NCBI RefSeq assembly: GCF_963576615.1 | Contig: NC_088717.1 | Location: 37,142,802-37,206,801 of the forward strand | From: Watersipora subatra | Lineage: Eukaryota; Bryozoa; Gymnolaemata; Cheilostomatida; Watersiporidae | Reading direction: 5' to 3' | Length of the DNA stretch: 64,000 nucleotides | Shown: positions 1 to 13,400 of the stretch, one piece after another | How positions within the stretch are numbered: position 1 is the first letter of the stretch | How the letters are laid out: every line of letters begins with the position of its first letter | Position numbers and translations under genes: made by a program | The notes under the pieces: model-generated | The model's input: the letters and a program-made list of their open reading frames with translations, nothing else | The model's database searches: none | Told to the model about the DNA's origin: nothing

Positions 1-1474
1 ACTTTGGTCGAACACTAATTTGAAGCTTTTATTGTTTCACATGCCTAATCAAGTAGAAACAAACTGATTAGTGTATTAGAGTGCTTCTTCTCAGAAGATT
101 CGTATTGCTAACAAGTATAGCACTGACAGAGTTTCAGTGTGTGAGGTGGCAGAACGGGAAATGTTTATGGAGATGAGTTGTTGAAGTCACTCATCGACTC
201 AGGCAAGAGTGATAAGATTTGGATAAAAGTAATTATCACCCAATCTCTCCGAATCCCACTCTCTACCCTCTCCCTCCCCCATGTGATGATATAGTTGTGG
301 AAGCAAGATACTATCATTAGGGCTGTTAACCCATTGACTACGAGGAGCTCTATTCCTGCAGGCTCATCTGGCTGAAATGCACAAAAGAGCCACTGCTGAT
401 TTACATGTCATCGTGAACATAATAAAACTTGCAGTTGTCTTGTCAGTACAGATAATAGTGTGTAAAGCAATGGAAACAGGTTCTCTATGATGAATCAGCT
501 TCTACAGTTTGGAAATCTTGCTGAACTTCAATTTATGAAGTGGACGGACCATTCTTACCGTAACAGTTAGGCTTCTCATATCATTTCTGGTATCGCTTTG
601 AATGGCTAGTTCTGAAGTTGGACAGGTTGATTGTTTGCAGTACTTTTTCACTGTGCAAAGCAAAAAAATTCCAAGCGGTCATACTTTATTTGGTGAACTA
701 GTATCAGATTGGCAGTTCCAAGAGACACCAATTGCATGCCAACATGCCAAACTGACATTGCTGCAAAAGAAAATTTTGAAAGGTTGCCATGGTCAGCACA
801 GAGCTAGATTTGAATCCAATTAAAAATGTGGCAGCAAATGACCACCGTATGATATTGTCTAAAACCAAATGATCACCGTATATTGCCTAAAACCAAATGA
901 CTACCATATGATATTGCCTAAAACCAAATGACCACCATATGATATTGCCTAAAACTAAATAACCACCGTATGATATTGCCTAAAACCAAATAACCACCGT
1001 ATGGTATTGCCTAAAACCAAATGACCACCGTATGATACTGCCTAAAACCAAATGCGAACAAAGGAAGAGCTGAAGGGGTTACGAGAAGCGGTTGAGCAAT
1101 TCGTAACAATCAAAACATAAAGCCATAAAAATACAAGTTGACCAATAAAATTATGAGCCTTTGATAGGTATGAAGACATGTTTCCTTATCTTGACACAAG
1201 CAAGGTGTGATTATTATCCAATCCAATGTCCCTTCTTAGGGTCGCCAATAAATGTCACAAGAGTCATTCTATAAATGCTTTTGTTTGATTTGTGAGTTTA
1301 AAATTTTGTTACTATAGTCACATTCTGTGTTTGGCATCGTTGTTTTGAAGCTCAACACAGAATGTTGAGACAGCCCTAGTCACAGCCCTAAACGATCGCT
1401 TGAGGAATTTGATACAGAAATTATAAAGTTCTATTATGATATGATTCAACAGAGCAGTTTGTGATTTTTGGCAG
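1..1474. other. Left edge: HELQ intron or upstream region, no exon recognised
   Basis: No HELQ exon is recognised here, so this is probably intron. A TTAACCC motif at 326-332, followed by ATTGACTACGAGG, resembles a piggyBac-type terminus, but no partner end was found. A 31-bp tandem array lies at 835-1054. The open frame at 602-823 begins at an ATG but matches nothing I can defend. Confidence 0.4.
835..1054. repeat. 31-bp tandem repeat, about 7 copies
   Basis: Units read approximately AAATGACCACCGTATGATAT followed by TGCCTAAAACC. Variation between units is mostly single substitutions. One unit is shortened, lacking GATAT or a similar 4-5 bp. Confidence 0.85.
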
Positions 1475-4400
1475 CTATGGAGTAGCATACCATCATAGCG
1501 GACTTACCATGGATGAAAGGAAACTCATAGAAGAAGCCTACGTGCTCGGGACTCTCTGCTGTATCATTTGCACTTCTACACTCGCTGCCGGTATTAACCT
1601 TCCAGCTAAAAGGTCAGTAGCTTTTGTTAGTTTTTAATTTAAAAAATGGTTGGGGATGCTCATATTTTAATTGTATGAAATTTTGTGGTTCACTTTGGAT
1701 ACCTAGAACACGTAGAAGCCCAAGCTTGTTAGGTGCCTATAAGCTGGATTGTCTCACCTGTTTGCTGATAGACAGAAAATTATATACAGTGCTCCCTCGG
1801 GTTACGATGACACTATTACATGATTGTTTTGCCTCACGATGTAGAACATGTTTTTTTCGCCCTCTCTATATGCAATATTTTTCATCATTCGATATCAACA
1901 AAAATTTCTCTCAAAATTCAGATTTGGCAGTCGGTGTGCTGATTATGTCGAAATAACAAATATGCTGATATGCTATTTGCCGAAATCTCTCTCACAATGC
2001 ATGAAAGAGATACGATGCTCGATCTCTCTCAGTTCAGCATTATCCGTTATTAGTTATTGTGAAAATGAAATTTGAAACAGGTGATAAAATTCTAGCGATG
2101 AAAAAGTTGAAGTTTAGTAAAATAGCTAGAAATACATACTAAAACTTAGCTTGAAGTATGTTTTTAGTAAGCTAAATTCATTCAAGTTACATTCAATGTT
2201 TATGTTATACGTCTGTCTCGAAGGTAAGAACTCCCTACAGTACGTACTGCACATTGTGCATTGTATTGCATTGTTACATTTTATTGCAGATCATAACCAC
2301 TAAATACACTAAAGTTACTGTAGGTAACTATAGTTGCTAAGATTAACATGCTATTTTGCTACTAATTTTTAGTATGTACAGTACGTATATAAAATTTTGA
2401 TGATTTTACTAGGGGGTATTTGCATTAGATAATTACTATGGGTTTCTATACCCATCTATACAAAATTGTTGCCTTGCGACGCCAACACTGAAATGAATTA
2501 AAATCATATGGCGAGGTTCCACTGTAAGTTTGTCTGAAGTGAATGCTGCCCTAGATAGCAGCTGGTGTTACCTGTCTGTAAAGATCTTGCCGACAAATCT
2601 GTTGGATTTTTTAACCGTTATCTGACTGAAGGTAACTAGCTAGCATGGATTATGTGATGCATCAGAAAAATTATTCTCAACAAGATAATTTTGCATAATC
2701 CCTGCAAAAAGTGGCTTAAAGGTGTTTTCTGATTCCCTACATGTTGCGAGTAAGTAGTTGTGATACACATGAGGTGTTTCGGTTCCAATTGTGTACCTCT
2801 CACAAGTTTTGGAGAAATACGATATTTTATGCCTTGATTGAGGTACAACGATGGTAATTGATAATTATAAAAGTCAGTTCACAGTGGAAAAGAAAATTTG
2901 TGGCGATGCATCAGCAAAGGCTGTAGTCCTTTGCTGATCTTTATAAATAAAGATCAGCAAAGGACCATAAAGTCTTCATAAATAGTTGTATATATTTTTA
3001 TACAATTATTTATAAAGATCTTATAAGTAATTGTTTTCGGCTATGATAACTAAACTCCCATCTATAGCAAACATATCAGATGTATGCTAACATGCATACT
3101 GATGCATGTTGAACCTGTTCACTGTTCTTTGATAGGTTATGCCATGTTGGTCACACGTAGCTAAAACTGGTTCATAGAAGATAACTCCAAGTTTATTGAT
3201 ACACAGTACATACACAGTACTCAGGCAAAGCTTATCATGTACCTCATGCCTCAACAAATATTTTTTCAACATGCTGTCAAATGTACCTGTCGATGGTATG
3301 CATAGAGAATCTGACCGTATGCAAAGGCTGTCATCCTGTATTTTGACTTATAAATTACTCATTGTTGCAAATATGAGTACAGACTGCTGCTAGATATCAG
3401 TTTTTAGTAATGTTTTTGGAATGCTAGTCTTGAAGTGTTTTTCAGCTACCGCTATGGAGGCACGCTATATGATGAACGCAGGTTATAAGCAATGCCCATT
3501 CCAGGTTGAGCACGGATTACTTTACAATTCACTGACATATTGTAAAAGGCCTGCTCATTTCTTGGTGTCATATATTACAGCCCAAAATGTAGTCTCCGAT
3601 TTGCTACATATTTCCTGTCATAATATAATATTTCTTTTAGAAATTCGAACATATCTTTAAGTAATAGGATTCCATTTTTGTTGCTGAGTTACAGCATTTT
3701 AGCAGATACATAGGACTCTAGCTCCTGAATGTCTGGTGAAGCTTTTACTAATAACTAGGTTGAATTGTCTGCCATACTTGCAACACTACATTCTGTCCAA
3801 TCAGCTCTCTTTGTACCTTAGTTAAAATTACATAAAGTGGTTTACGTCTTTGATTAAAAGTTGAACTAATGAAAACACTGTCTAAAGTGGTCATTATTTT
3901 TAAAGACGCAAGACAGTCGCAAACACGTGTTTCATGAAACTCAAATCCTTACGTTAAGGGTTAGCCAACGGCATTTGAAAGTTACATCTATTTATACCAA
4001 TATAATCAAAATATTTCACTCTTTTGCATTTTAAAATAATTTTGGTGTTAAAAGAGCAAAAAATAAATTTGTAGACAAAAATGCTTGCGATGCAAGCTCG
4101 AAGCCGTGCCAACACAAGGCAGTCAATTTTTGGCAAAGCTCAACCTTTTTAATTACAATGTCAATGCCAACAATTAGCCAATTCTTGAAGGTGAGACTAA
4201 AGTTTTGTGTTTGCCGCCATTCTTATACATTTTTTCATCTAGTCACTACGCTACATCGTTATGGTTACTCAACTTGCCAAATAATTATAATGCCAAAGTG
4301 GATCTCACAAATACCGAAAAAGTTTGTGCTCTCTTTATATTTAGTCGCATTAACTTTTGACTGCTGGTTATAGAATTACGACATTTGGCTTGTGCATACA

Positions 4401-7400
4401 TTTAGTGGAGTGCTGGCTAGAAATTCTTCCTTTGCATAAATAAAATAATTTCGTAAAATTTAGCTATTCTCAAATAAGGTTTTGAACAGACAGTTTTTAA
4501 ATAATTTAAATAGAAAAGTGAGTGATTTTAATATAATTATAATATGATGTAATTATATAGCACTGCAGTTGTTTCTGGTCAATATTTTGCAACGATCGCA
4601 AATGTTACTGTCTATTTTCATTACTTGAAAATATTGATAGAACCTGGTATTTGGCCAAAGTTACACAAGTATATTATTAAAATGTCAATCTGTAATATTA
4701 TTCGCTGCTGTCAATGTTATAAAAATTCGTGCTGTCAGGTACCCACCTTTAATATAAAGGGATTTCTTCATCCAACAGTTCATCATCATTATGAGTAGTA
4801 CCGCATTGTCGCTGTTATGATTAATTAGCCAGATACCTACTTGGCTAACTAAAAAAACTTCCGTTTGAGGCAATGTATTATATTGTGTAGGACTCCTTCA
4901 GATTTCTGTTTAAGATAGCCTAATATTCATCACAAAAATGTATCCGAATACTAATGAATTATGGGTGCATTTTTATCGCTCTTAAAATTTTTGGAAATTC
5001 TTTGCAAAGGTAATTAGATCAGTTTTATGTCGCTGTCTATGAATATGCGCGATGTTATATGGCTGTTTCGATCGCTTGAAAATCATCAAAATCCAATTTC
5101 GATTTAAATTGTTTTTGTTTCGTCCAACTTGTTGCAATATTGCATAAATAGCAAATGTAAAATCTCTTAATTTTGGTTGGCAGCATTTGAATGCGTAAGA
5201 AGGCAGATTGAGGAGGCAAGTGTAAAACTCGTTTTCACGTAAATTATAATAATTGAGGAGGCAAGTGTGAAACTCGTTTTAACATACCGTAAATTATAAT
5301 ACTAAAAAGTGTTTATTGTGTAATGTTTGTAAAGGTTTTATTTTATGTCGTCTTTAAAACCTCTTTTTACCTTATACAGCGTATACGTACAGTGTGTATG
5401 TACAGTGTATATATACAGTGTACATGTACAGTGTATATGTACAGTGTATATGTACGGTGTGTATGTACAGTGTGTATGTACAGTGTATATGTACAGTGTG
5501 TATGTACAGTGTGTATGTACAGTGTGTATGTACAGTGTATATGTACAGTGTGTATGTACAGTGTGTATGTACAGTGTATATGTACAGTGTGTATGTACAG
5601 TGTATATATACAGTGTATACGTACAGTGTGTATGTACAGTGTATATGTACAGTGTGTATGTACAGTGTGTATGTACAGTGTATATGTACAGTGTATATGT
5701 ACAGTGTATATGTACAGTGTATATGTACAGTGTATATGTACAGTGTACATATACAGTGTGTATGTACAGTGTATATGTACAGTGTGTATGTACAGTGTAT
5801 ATGTACAGTGTGTATGTACAGTGTATATATACAGTGTATACGTACAGTGTGTATGTACAGTGTATATGTACAGTGTATATGTACAGTATATATGTACAGT
5901 GTATATGTACAGTGTATATGTACAGCGTATATGTACAGTGTGTGTGTACAGTGTATATGTACAGTGTATACGTACAGTGTGTATGTACAGTGTATATGTA
6001 CAGTGTATATGTACAGTATATATGTACAGTGTATATGTACAGTGTATATGTACAGTGTATATGTACAGCGTATATGTACAGCGTATATGTACACCAGACG
6101 GTACCATAGGAAAATGGGTATAATTTATTGAAAGATCTAAGTATGATATATTTTATATTGTATACTATATTATTATCATATTAAAGGGGTTGGTCGTGGT
6201 ATTTCTCCGTGATATGCAAAGTGCTGCCGATTTATTGAATAAAAGCTATTATAGTTGTACAATATTGTGTTGAAGGGTGATCATAAGGGCGCCATATGTA
6301 GGATTATCATTGCTCGGATCGAGCCAATATCGACAGATGATTGGTCGAGCTGGCAGAGCAGGAATTGACACATCTGGAGAGAGTATATTAATTATTCAGC
6401 CAAAGGATCGTAAAAAGGTGGGGTAACGATTTATCAAGCACTCCCCACGCTTAATATCCTGTGATTGTAGCATCTCTTTTTTGTGCATCATTCTAAAAAC
6501 ATTTTTTGGTTATAATTATTGACAACACCATTTCTGTAAACTGCCACGCCTTTATAATTTTATATTTACAGTTTACACCAGCCAATTAAAGACAACTTTA
6601 GCAACATACTTTTCCATAGTTTCCGATTGCCATACTATTCTTTTATCATGCCCAGATTGTTCAGCATTATTGAAAAAAACTTGGAAACTGACATTTTAAA
6701 ATGATTTAACAGATAAATGATTAAAGAGTATATCGTAATAAGTCACCTCACACCCTTCCACTAAATACTTATCCACTCATGCTAGTAAGCATGGGAATAG
6801 AGCAACCTGCTGAATATCTTTGCTTTTTGCTCACTGGTTTTGAAAAAATCTCAAGTTTGCTACAAAAATGAAAAATTAAGAAAATTCCAGCTAGTCATCA
6901 CAGCTGTAGTTTATTTATTCTGTGTGTATGATTGCATGATAAACATGAAGCGTAGAGTCCTTTTGCTGACCAATGCAAGTCATCTGTTTCTGCTTTGCCA
7001 TATCCTTTGCTTATCGTATGAGCTCTTGGAGAGTTGACAGGATAGTTCAAGAATCTTCAAAAAGGGAACAACTTTTTAGATTTCAGTTAAAGTTGACACT
7101 AAATTTATTTTTGGCTCCTCTTGCAAGTTATTTGATTAATAATATATGCAAAAGCTTTTGACTATGACTTTTGCTGCTGTGTATGCAATAGCTCTTATAA
7201 ATTTTTGAATTAAAACTATCCAACTGGTTTCATATTTCTTGTTTCGATAAAATGGAGATTTGAAACTGTTTTTTGACCAACTATGTTTTTATTAACTCTA
7301 TTTGAACACTAAACTACCTTAATCCTTTATGACTTATGGAATATTACTATAGCACACAAACATGTGCAATAATCATAAATAAACTGAAATCTTTTTAGGC

Positions 7401-10400
7401 TGTATGCTGCTTAAGAATTTGGTATCAATTTTCAAACTGAGTTTCGATAAGGCATCAATAAGAAAGAGGAGCTTGCCACTGGACTGGTATTAGTTACTAT
7501 TGACAAGGTTCTATGAGGACACATAGCATAGAAATATTGTTATTGTTAGTGTGACCATATGTCAACAATGAAACAGAATGACAAAATTTTATTAATCAAT
7601 GTTTTCAAATTAAAATTAAGTGGCTTTCTCGCCATTGATTTCACATAAGGTCAGTTTTTTTGGCTGTTATACGATTATAAAATTTATAAAATACTCCAGC
7701 AAAAGTCATGTTATGAGTGTTACAACGTAATCTGTGGTACGTTTATGCGGAGCGGCAGTGTTAAAATCTTCAAATAATAAATGTTTTGTATTATAATTGA
7801 GGCCTTCTAACGATCTTCTCTGACTTGTGTGAGATTAGCAGTTCCTGAACTATGACCAACACTGTCTGTGAGCTTATTGTACCCTTGGAGATTGTATGGT
7901 CAGATATCATGCCATCTCAGTATCACAATCACATATGTTTGCTTAAGGTAGAGACTATCGTGGCCGGTCCAAGCACCTGCTGCGAGAGCAAGTTGAATGT
8001 ACAAGATGGCACTGCTATGAGGAAGCTTGTACTCAACCTGATTGGCATCAAGGTTGGTAGTTGTAGTTATCGCGTTCAACTTTAGAGTGTCTATGGGTTA
8101 ACTCCTTGCATACGGCGAGATGCGTAGTGCAGCTCATGCAAAGTTTGTGTATGGCTAAGAGTCGTTTGGTGTGGCTTTAGTAGACTTCGTACAAAACATT
8201 TCTGATTAGTGAGTAGTTAATGAACCGCCCATCGTGCTTGTACGTCAACAAAAGGAAACAGCTATCTGCCTTCTTTGAACCAATATAAAGTATGTTTACA
8301 TTTCATTTTGAGCTTAGTTTCACTTGGCAAAATCTTTATTTACTATCAAAATTACTTCTTAGCAGTGATCAGTTGTGCTGGATGTGTTACAGCTATGGAG
8401 ATTTTATTAATTGTAGATCAATGGACTTGTTATGATTATCTATTGAACAATAGTACTACTGAGAATGGTTATTATATTGTTAACAGTAATAATAATACCT
8501 TATGCTATAGTAATATTGATAATTCGGCCAACCCAAAACACGCTCACTGTCATAGCGCAAAGGATTGGAAAAGTGTCTGAGCTCATTCTGTAACTTATTT
8601 GTAGCTTTTCTAATGGTATCAGCTGATGTAAAATTTTATGCCGATTAATTTGGTATCGAAATATTTTAGATAGAGCGTGTGGCTCTATGAAGAGTTATTA
8701 CAATTTATATCCGTCTTTTTCAAATTTTAGGTTTTAATGGAAGTTTAACTATGTGCTATTAAAAAAATTAATTTGATAGCGATGGAATTAAGCAACCTCA
8801 CTGTTGTAAGTCACAACAGGTGTAAAATGGGAATTTATTCGAACAAGCTGCTTGTCATGTATGCTTAAACTGTCAAAAGGAATATTAAGCAAACACTCTC
8901 ATACATCGACATTAGATTTTATTGTCTTAGGATTAGTTTTTCATTGTAGTAGTGTGCCAGCTGATAACTGCAACTTGAGCCGCATCGCGATGAGGGAGGG
9001 TAAGATGACAACTCCCTATTTTTCATATCAATTTTAAAAATGATTGCTCATTTGCTTTTGGCCATGGATAGATAAGAATAGACAATGCGATAAGTCTTTA
9101 GCACTTTATAGGAAGGATAATATCTTATAATGCTGCCATCAATCATAAAATATGTGTATACACGTATATTATGTAAAAGCCAAGCTATTTGGCAGCTACA
9201 TATACGTGTAGCTGCCAAATGATTGTATATCATCACGAGCGATTTATGTCATCACTATATCAGTCTAAAACATTTCTTACTTTTTTAAATGGATTCACTT
9301 TCAAAAATATGCTTTCTATTAAATATGTATGAACTTTTATAGATGCATACTCCAATAGAATTGTGTAGGTTGTCATAAATAACTATTCTGTATGTCTGTG
9401 CACCTACATAGCTACATGCTTTATCATAAATGTATCCGAATTCATAAATCCCTGATCTATGATAGATCTTGATAGATACAAGCTATATTATAGTTGTACA
9501 CACAGTTATATCACTTTTTTAGAATAGATTTATGCACTTTTATAAAAGATAGTCTATCATACATGTCAATTCACCTTCATCATAGCAGAGGTGTATCCTC
9601 TCTCATTGATGTATGCACTCTCATAGATGTATCCTCTCTCATAGATGTATACTCTCTCATAGATGTATACTCTCTCATAGATGTATACTCTCTCATATAT
9701 GTATGCTCTCTCATAGATTTATGTTCTCTCATAGATGTATGCTCTCTCATAGATGCATGCTCTCATAGAAGGTTATGATTATTTTAGCTAGCTTCAAACG
9801 TACAAGAAGTGTATGACGCTGTGCAGACAACTCTGTATGCCAAACAACACAAAGAAAAGACAGTGCTGAGTGCTTGTAACGCGGCACTTTCGAGTCTTTC
9901 TGATCTCAAGTTGGTCATTCAAAAGTGCAATAGTGAGGGTGTAACAAGACTGGAGGTGTCTGAACTTGGCATCGCTGCCTACAAAGGTTTGCTCCTCATA
10001 TTTCAGCTATTCCTTACTTGGTAGTCCCTCATTCTATTCTCCCTTTTGACTAGAACTTTATTTGTTTATGATGTTCGTATCAACTGCAAGAGTTCAACCT
10101 GCTCTTGTTACTTTTCTATGCATCTTAAAATACTTGTAAACTTTCCCCTCCAAACATGCATAGCGTATCTTTCCAACTACATAGATGTGGCTTCATGTAC
10201 ATGGATTGCTGGTACTAGCCTAAGTAATGCCATGTGTTTGATACACCGTTTGTACTGTCATAAGGAAAAGCTGTAATAAGCAAGCATGGAAATATAGAAA
10301 ACTTTCTTCTCTAATTTTATTCTGATTTTTACTTTTGTCATAGCTTAAAGAGAGCCAACTATATCAACTAGTCAGATAAGATACACATTTTGGTTTACCG

Positions 10401-13400
10401 AGCAAAGTGTTGAACTTTCTTATATTTGCAATTGCATTAACGCTGTTGACTTTGTGGGGTAAACTAGTCATTTTACAGAGTGGTGTTGGTGCATTTGACA
10501 CTCCTAATAGATAGCAAAGCTCTATGAGAGTTATCTGCCCTATTTGTCTGGTTAAGGCACAATAGTGCTTTCCCTATTACAGGCACTATAAATGTTGACA
10601 TTGCCAATAAGCTATATGAAGATCTCTATGCTGCCCAGAGAGCTCTGAGTGTGCAGAATTACCTCCACCTTATTTACCTTATAACTCCTTATGAGCTTGT
10701 CTCACAGGTGAATGTGGACTGGTCACTCATGTTTGATATGGTGAGTATATATGATGTCCACTTAAGGATATCAAATTTATGAATGTAGAGTCTATATATG
10801 CTTGTCTAGGTTATATCTAGACATATACAGTACACATTTGTAGCCATATTATTCATATCTAGTTTATCACATGGGTGTGTATTTTTAAAACTCCTGCTTA
10901 CATTCAATAATAATGTGTGAATCACCTAATATAATTGATCATATCATCTCAGGCATGACTTACTATTAATGTATCTCTGTCAAACCTCCAAATATAATCA
11001 TATAATCGTAAATAAATCTGTTCTGAGATTTTTCCGCTTGTTAGTCATCTCATGTTGGAGCAAATATTTTTTATAAGCATGCAGTCTCTTTCATTTAATT
11101 TGTTCCAATGATAAATACTTCATAATATATAACATTAAAGCAAATGCATTATATAAACTACATCATTAACTAAATTATTTGTAAAAAAAAACTAAGCAAA
11201 TAGCATAATAATCAATAAAAAAGGTTTTCATTGCCACTTAACTTTTACATTAAAGACATGCATTCATCGCCTTGTATACCTGTAGCATGCCTGTACTTGT
11301 AGGTACAAATATAGACTTACAGTAGTTATCTACTCGTGGCTATTATTTGTTTTAGCATGGAAGGTTAGGTGAACCTGATTCTCATGTAGCAGACGCAGTA
11401 GGAGTCTCTGAACGATTCCTCCATCGTATGACAATCAACTCAAAGAAGAATCTTGTATGAATTTGCTTCATTTTCCCATTTAGTTACCATCTGCATGTCA
11501 ATATCCATACGAGTGCTGACCTCTTTTGCAACCAAATATGACTCTAGTTTAGTATGAGTAGAAACCACATTGTTGATAGTCAATGCTATGCACTGCTTTT
11601 GTTGTGTGATAGTGGATCAATGAAACAAGGAAGCCATGTTTTCCAATGAAATGTGATAAGGTTTACTGTAAGTAAACCAAGTTGGATGTAACCAATATTT
11701 TTATAGCAGCTTTAAAAGTGTAAAAGCATGAAAGTGGCTTTGTCCAAACAACAAATATAATTAGAACTCTGGCATCTCATTGGTCAAACTTTCTTTATCA
11801 CATCACCTTGATCTTCTGCAGCTTATGAAAGCGGTAAAAAATGTTTGGGTTTTTTTTCGATTTGTCATACAAACACTGCAATACAAAATATTACTGATTT
11901 TTTAGTGTTTTTGCATAAGTCATTGTAATACCTGCTACAAAGTTATGCTAAAATGCTGTTTTACTGTTGCAGAAGTTGGAGAACGTGCACATACGGTTTT
12001 TCATAGCTTTAATGCTTTATGACTTGTACAGAGAGATGCCCGTGTGGCAGGTGGCTGATAAGTACCACCAGAACAGAGGTTTCGTACAGAGCATGCTGCA
12101 GTCAGCCATTAGCTTTGCCAGCTGTGTGTATAACTTCAGCAAGGTAATCATTTAGCTTCACTTCTTTAACGAGTGACAGACAGATCAAGTGGTTGGCAGG
12201 GAACATGGTGTCGGTTTAACTGCCCAGCACAAGTTACTTCTACTTGTAGCTACTGGTGTTTTTGTTAGACCTTCCAATAAATACTGTTAACCTCTCTCAC
12301 AAATACTGACAAGAACCGTTCACTACTGTTTTGTCCATGTGATCCATGTCCATGCCCTGCTCCCTGCCTGCCAACTGAGCTCTGCACCTCGAGTAGCCAA
12401 GTCAATGTGCACATGGAGCATCACTGATTTTCATGATGTATTTTTTGCAATTGTCTTGATAAAAAAATATCGGTTCAATTCAATAACTTGCTTCATGAAT
12501 ACTGGCAAGCATTGTTTACCTCTCTCATAAGTACTAACTAGTAATTTTCACTCATGTCAGGATTGGGTGAAGAAGTTATTCAAATTATTATTTTAGGAGC
12601 TAGAACAGCTATGGGCTTACTCAATTCTTTACGAACAGTTCATGAAAAAGTTTTCTTTGTGTGCAAGGCCTGAGCTAAACGCTTTGATGGAACTTCCTGG
12701 AGTCAAAATAGTAAGTGTTTAGTTATGTTTGTTATACTTTTCTACCACACTCGCCGCACCATTTGACAGGTTTGTAAGATGGCGGGGCGGTTGTAGGCAG
12801 TCCTTAAAGAGGAATTTTCACAAAATTTTAGTAAGTTTTATCGGAAGGTATCAGTATTTTTCCATTAGCTGCGATTGTTTTTGATGTTTGGGATGATCTG
12901 ACTGCCAGGATGTTTCAAGATTAAAATCAACAAAACCTGATGGCGGTTAAAAGACTGAGATCAAGCGAAAGTGCAATTATGACGTCTATAGTTGCAAAAA
13001 GACCGACAAAATAGAGACGCATAACTCTGCGAGTTGAACGCAATAGTCAACTATTAATAGTAACAACAACGACCAGTGAGGTGATTTTGCACATATTTTT
13101 CCTCTGAGTGTTTTAATCGTGATCAAGTTTTGTCGATTTAAACCTTGAAACATCCTGGCAATCAGATAATCTTAAACATCCAAAACAATCGCAACTGATG
13201 GAAAAGTACTGATACTTTCTCATAAAATCTACTATAATTTTGTGAAAGTTCATCTTCAAGGAAGATCGGAGGAGGAAGGGTAACTCTCATGCTCACTGCA
13301 CTTTGATTGGGAAGCAGGAAATCCCTATTTCTCTTACTAACTCTCAGGTAGGACTACAACGTATGTTTATAGCCAGTAATAATATATTGTGGGAAAGGTT

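Larger units (their letters stand above)
1613..6275. other. HELQ: HELQ intron (4.7 kb)
   Basis: It contains a Tc1/mariner-like MITE (1787-2524) and the 13-bp array (5376-6093). The stretch 2530-5370 is AT-rich with no gene or clear element; its short open frames lack codon bias or recognisable motifs. A 33-bp direct repeat including TTGAGGAGGCAAGTGT occurs at about 5208 and 5255. Confidence 0.6.
8053..9787. other. HELQ: HELQ intron with hairpin and 18-bp array
   Basis: It holds a perfect hairpin (9187-9220) and an 18-bp minisatellite (9596-9770) ending only about 18 bp before the next exon. The 101-codon open frame at 8275-8580 has no recognisable domain. Confidence 0.5.

Noticed and set aside
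602-823. 73-codon open frame near a TTAACCC motif, possible piggyBac transposase scrap
   Set aside because: GQVD and later residues only vaguely resemble the family; no second terminus was found.
5323-6131. Five overlapping open frames of 240-266 codons on both strands
   Set aside because: They are products of a 13-bp tandem array with no stop in any frame; composition is monotonous and no start context or domain is seen.
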